DNA of 64,000 bases, taken from VRUE01 sp963817945 (lineage in GTDB: Bacteria > Actinomycetota > Thermoleophilia > Solirubrobacterales > 70-9). The stretch lies in the NCBI GenBank assembly GCA_963817945.1, contig CAWFQH010000001.1:372001-436000 (forward strand), in the 5' to 3' direction. The position numbers and the translations under genes are program-made. Of this stretch, positions 62,401 through 64,000 are shown piece by piece; within the stretch, counting starts at the first letter, position 1; the number at the start of each line of letters is the position of its first letter. The notes beneath the pieces are model-generated. The model worked only from the letters and a program-made list of their open reading frames with translations. It was not told the origin of the DNA and made no database searches.

Positions 62401-64000
62401 CTACGTCTCTTGGTAGAGCGGCCCGTCGCCACCCTCAGGGAGGGTGAGCCGGCCGCCCTTGGCCGTGATCGCGCCGCACTGGACGCAGTTGGAGGCGGTG
62501 ACGTGGACGTCGACGGTGGCGGCGCCATTCTCCAGCTGCTCGTCCGGGATCTCGTAGACCTGCGCCGGGCACATCGAGACCCAAGTCTGGGCGATCTCGC
62601 GCGGCACCTTGGTCTGGATACGAACGTGGTTGGGCGCGTCGTCGCGGGTCGCGTTGCCGGATAGAAAGACCGAGTCGAGCTTGTTGAAGGTCAGCTCGTT
62701 GTCGGGCTTGGGGTACTTGTCACCTGCCTTGCCGATGTGCATCTCCGGCTCGGCGTTGTCCTCGACCTTCCAGTGGCCACCCGGGAAGGCGCCTTTGGTC
62801 GCGACCATGGCGCTGCCCATCATGCCGCCGAAGATCAGCCCCCTGGTCAGCGGCTGCTTCATGTTGCGGGATCGGTAGAGGTCCTTCTCGATCAGAGAGT
62901 CGCGAATCTTGGCGTCGTAGTTCTCGAAGTTGACCGAGTCTTCCTTCAGCGACGCGACGATCGCTTCCGCCGCGTACATGCCGGCGTGCATCGCGTAGTG
63001 GACGCCGGCAAGTTCGGCGATGTTGACCATGCCGGCGGCGTCGCCGGCGACCAGCATGCCCGGCACGGAGAAGCGCTTCGGCAGGGCCCAGTAGCCGCCG
63101 GAGGGGATCGTCTTGGCTCCCCAGCCGACCCGCTTACCACCCTCGAGGATCTTCTTGATGAAGGGGTGGGTCTTGAACAGCTGCACCGCGTCGTGGACGC
63201 TGAAGGTGGCGTCGGTGTAATCGAGGCCGACCACGAGGCCGAAGCAGACCTTGTCCTCGCCCATCGGGTAGATGAAGCTGCCACCGGCCTCCTTGTAGCG
63301 CGGGCTCCAGCGCAGCGGCCAACCCAGGGTGTGGATCACCTTGTCCAGCGGCTTCGGCACCTCCCAGACCTCCTTCACGCCGAGCTCCCACGCCTGCGGG
63401 TCGGAGCCGTGCATGTCGAAGTAGTCGTAGGCGGCGTAAGTGAGGTGGCCGATCGTGCCCTCGGCCAGCACCGTCGCCTTGGCGACGACGTCGGAGCCGG
63501 GCTCGAAGTTGCCCAGCTCTTCGCCCTCTTTGCCGCGGCCGCGGTCGCCCGAGCGCACGCCCTTGACGATCCGGTCCTCGACCAGCAGCTTCGTCGCCGC
63601 GGTCTCGGAGAGGATGTAGACGCCCGCCTCTTCGGCTTTGTCGGCGAGGAAGCGGCCCAGCTTCGAGACCGAGAGCGTGTAGGTGCCCTCTTTGCGGAAG
63701 TTGGGCGGCGGCGGCTTCAGCGGAATCGCCGCCTTGGAGGTGAGGAAGTAGGTGGCGTCCTTCGTCACCTCCTGGTAGACCGGCGGCCAGTCGCCGGGGT
63801 CCATGTCCGGGAACAGGCGCGTCAGCGCCGAGGGGTCGACGTTCGCCCCCGAGAGCAGGTGGGCGCCGGCGACTTTCCCCTTCTCGATCACGGCCACCGG
63901 GACTTCGCCCAGCTTCTCGGTCAGCTCCGGCTCGTCCTCGAGCAGCTGCATCAATTTGTTCGCGCAGGCCAGGCCCGCGGGCCCGCCGCCGACGATCGCA
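62401..64000 (-). CDS. Electron transfer flavoprotein-quinone oxidoreductase (FixC/ETF-QO family), N-terminus outside the window
   Basis: Passes electrons from ETF to the quinone pool. At least 533 aa are present, starting at the FAD motif AIVGGGPAGLACANKLM at the right edge. Seen are AHLLSGANVDPSAL, the FAD/quinone region LVAGDAAGMVNIAELAGVHYAMHAGMYAAEAI and a C-terminal ferredoxin-like domain, CPAQVYEI then SNCVQCGAITAKGGRLTLPEGGDGP. The usual C...CxxCxxC has its last Cys replaced by Ile, leaving three ligands. No etfAB genes are in view. It sits 68 bp upstream of the small membrane pair. Confidence 0.88.
   Translation of the reverse strand, partial: AIVGGGPAGLACANKLMQLLEDEPELTEKLGEVPVAVIEKGKVAGAHLLSGANVDPSALTRLFPDMDPGDWPPVYQEVTKDATYFLTSKAAIPLKPPPPNFRKEGTYTLSVSKLGRFLADKAEEAGVYILSETAATKLLVEDRIVKGVRSGDRGRGKEGEELGNFEPGSDVVAKATVLAEGTIGHLTYAAYDYFDMHGSDPQAWELGVKEVWEVPKPLDKVIHTLGWPLRWSPRYKEAGGSFIYPMGEDKVCFGLVVGLDYTDATFSVHDAVQLFKTHPFIKKILEGGKRVGWGAKTIPSGGYWALPKRFSVPGMLVAGDAAGMVNIAELAGVHYAMHAGMYAAEAIVASLKEDSVNFENYDAKIRDSLIEKDLYRSRNMKQPLTRGLIFGGMMGSAMVATKGAFPGGHWKVEDNAEPEMHIGKAGDKYPKPDNELTFNKLDSVFLSGNATRDDAPNHVRIQTKVPREIAQTWVSMCPAQVYEIPDEQLENGAATVDVHVTASNCVQCGAITAKGGRLTLPEGGDGPLYQET

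Overview
The window is a 64-kb piece of a high-GC bacterial chromosome. Gene content and order point to a deep-branching actinobacterium, most likely Thermoleophilia/Solirubrobacterales: a ctp/ftsE/ftsX-rnr-smpB-ssrA block, prfB-secA-raiA, rpmE-DUF1385-prfA-prmC-sua5-glyA feeding into an F-ATPase operon, a membrane cyclase remnant, an LCP protein and a lysyl-oxidase-like protein. That assignment is inference from gene content; no rRNA is present. Almost everything is chromosomal housekeeping. I see no prophage, integrase, transposase, CRISPR array or tRNA.

Layout. 0-5 kb: a partial secreted protein, purU, a cytochrome P450, an ABC-F ATPase and two tiny coupled membrane genes. 5.2-13.8 kb: a trans-translation/division block on the minus strand (ssrA tmRNA, a TM/coiled-coil/HhH protein, smpB, a short RNase R, a C-terminal processing protease, ftsX, ftsE), interrupted by a plus-strand flavin disulfide oxidoreductase. 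14-20 kb: a membrane protein, transketolase, a frameshifted nadA, a Fpg/Nei glycosylase, a cupredoxin and nadC. 20-25 kb: an AlbA_2/HTH regulator with matching operators at its own promoter and at nadC, an ECF sigma factor coupled to ogt, an esterase, and prfB with a programmed +1 frameshift. 25-30 kb: secA, raiA/hpf, comF. 29.6-39 kb: sugar-nucleotide genes (two nucleotidyltransferases, Pgi/Pmi, UDP-glucose dehydrogenase) with an LCP ligase, ahcY, an HTH regulator and an M20 peptidase. 39.4-46.7 kb: the full F1Fo ATP synthase operon. 46.8-53 kb: polyprenyl-phosphate sugar transferases, asnB, a DUF354 protein, glyA. 53-58.4 kb: cyclase pseudogene, LOX-like protein, sua5, prmC, prfA, DUF1385, rpmE. 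58.5-64 kb: a GGDEF protein, a TetR/hydrolase divergent pair, small membrane proteins, and a partial ETF-quinone oxidoreductase.

The most unusual signal is between the genes. Nearly every intergenic gap above about 50 bp holds a large, often nested palindrome, commonly starting within a few bases of a stop codon. Several of these are related copies. Family A (38955-39106 and 39265-39414, inverted) has a conserved branched core inside outer stems that differ in sequence but stay 27-28/29 complementary. Family B (1297-1398, 9141-9198, 32077-32243) has two conserved boxes around a 26-28 nt hairpin whose sequence differs in every copy, inside different outer stems where these are clear. Family C (10875-10930, 54397-54442) shares a 19-nt half. 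Conserved cores with changing but still complementary stems suggest selection on structure, and I did not recognise these as a known family.

Functionally, the minus-strand blocks join translation quality control (tmRNA, SmpB, RNase R, RF1, RF2, RaiA), cell-division signalling (FtsEX with a protease), cell-surface polysaccharide synthesis and energy conservation. Three loci look damaged or shifted (nadA, the cyclase remnant, one small membrane gene), and these should be checked against raw reads before any biology is inferred.
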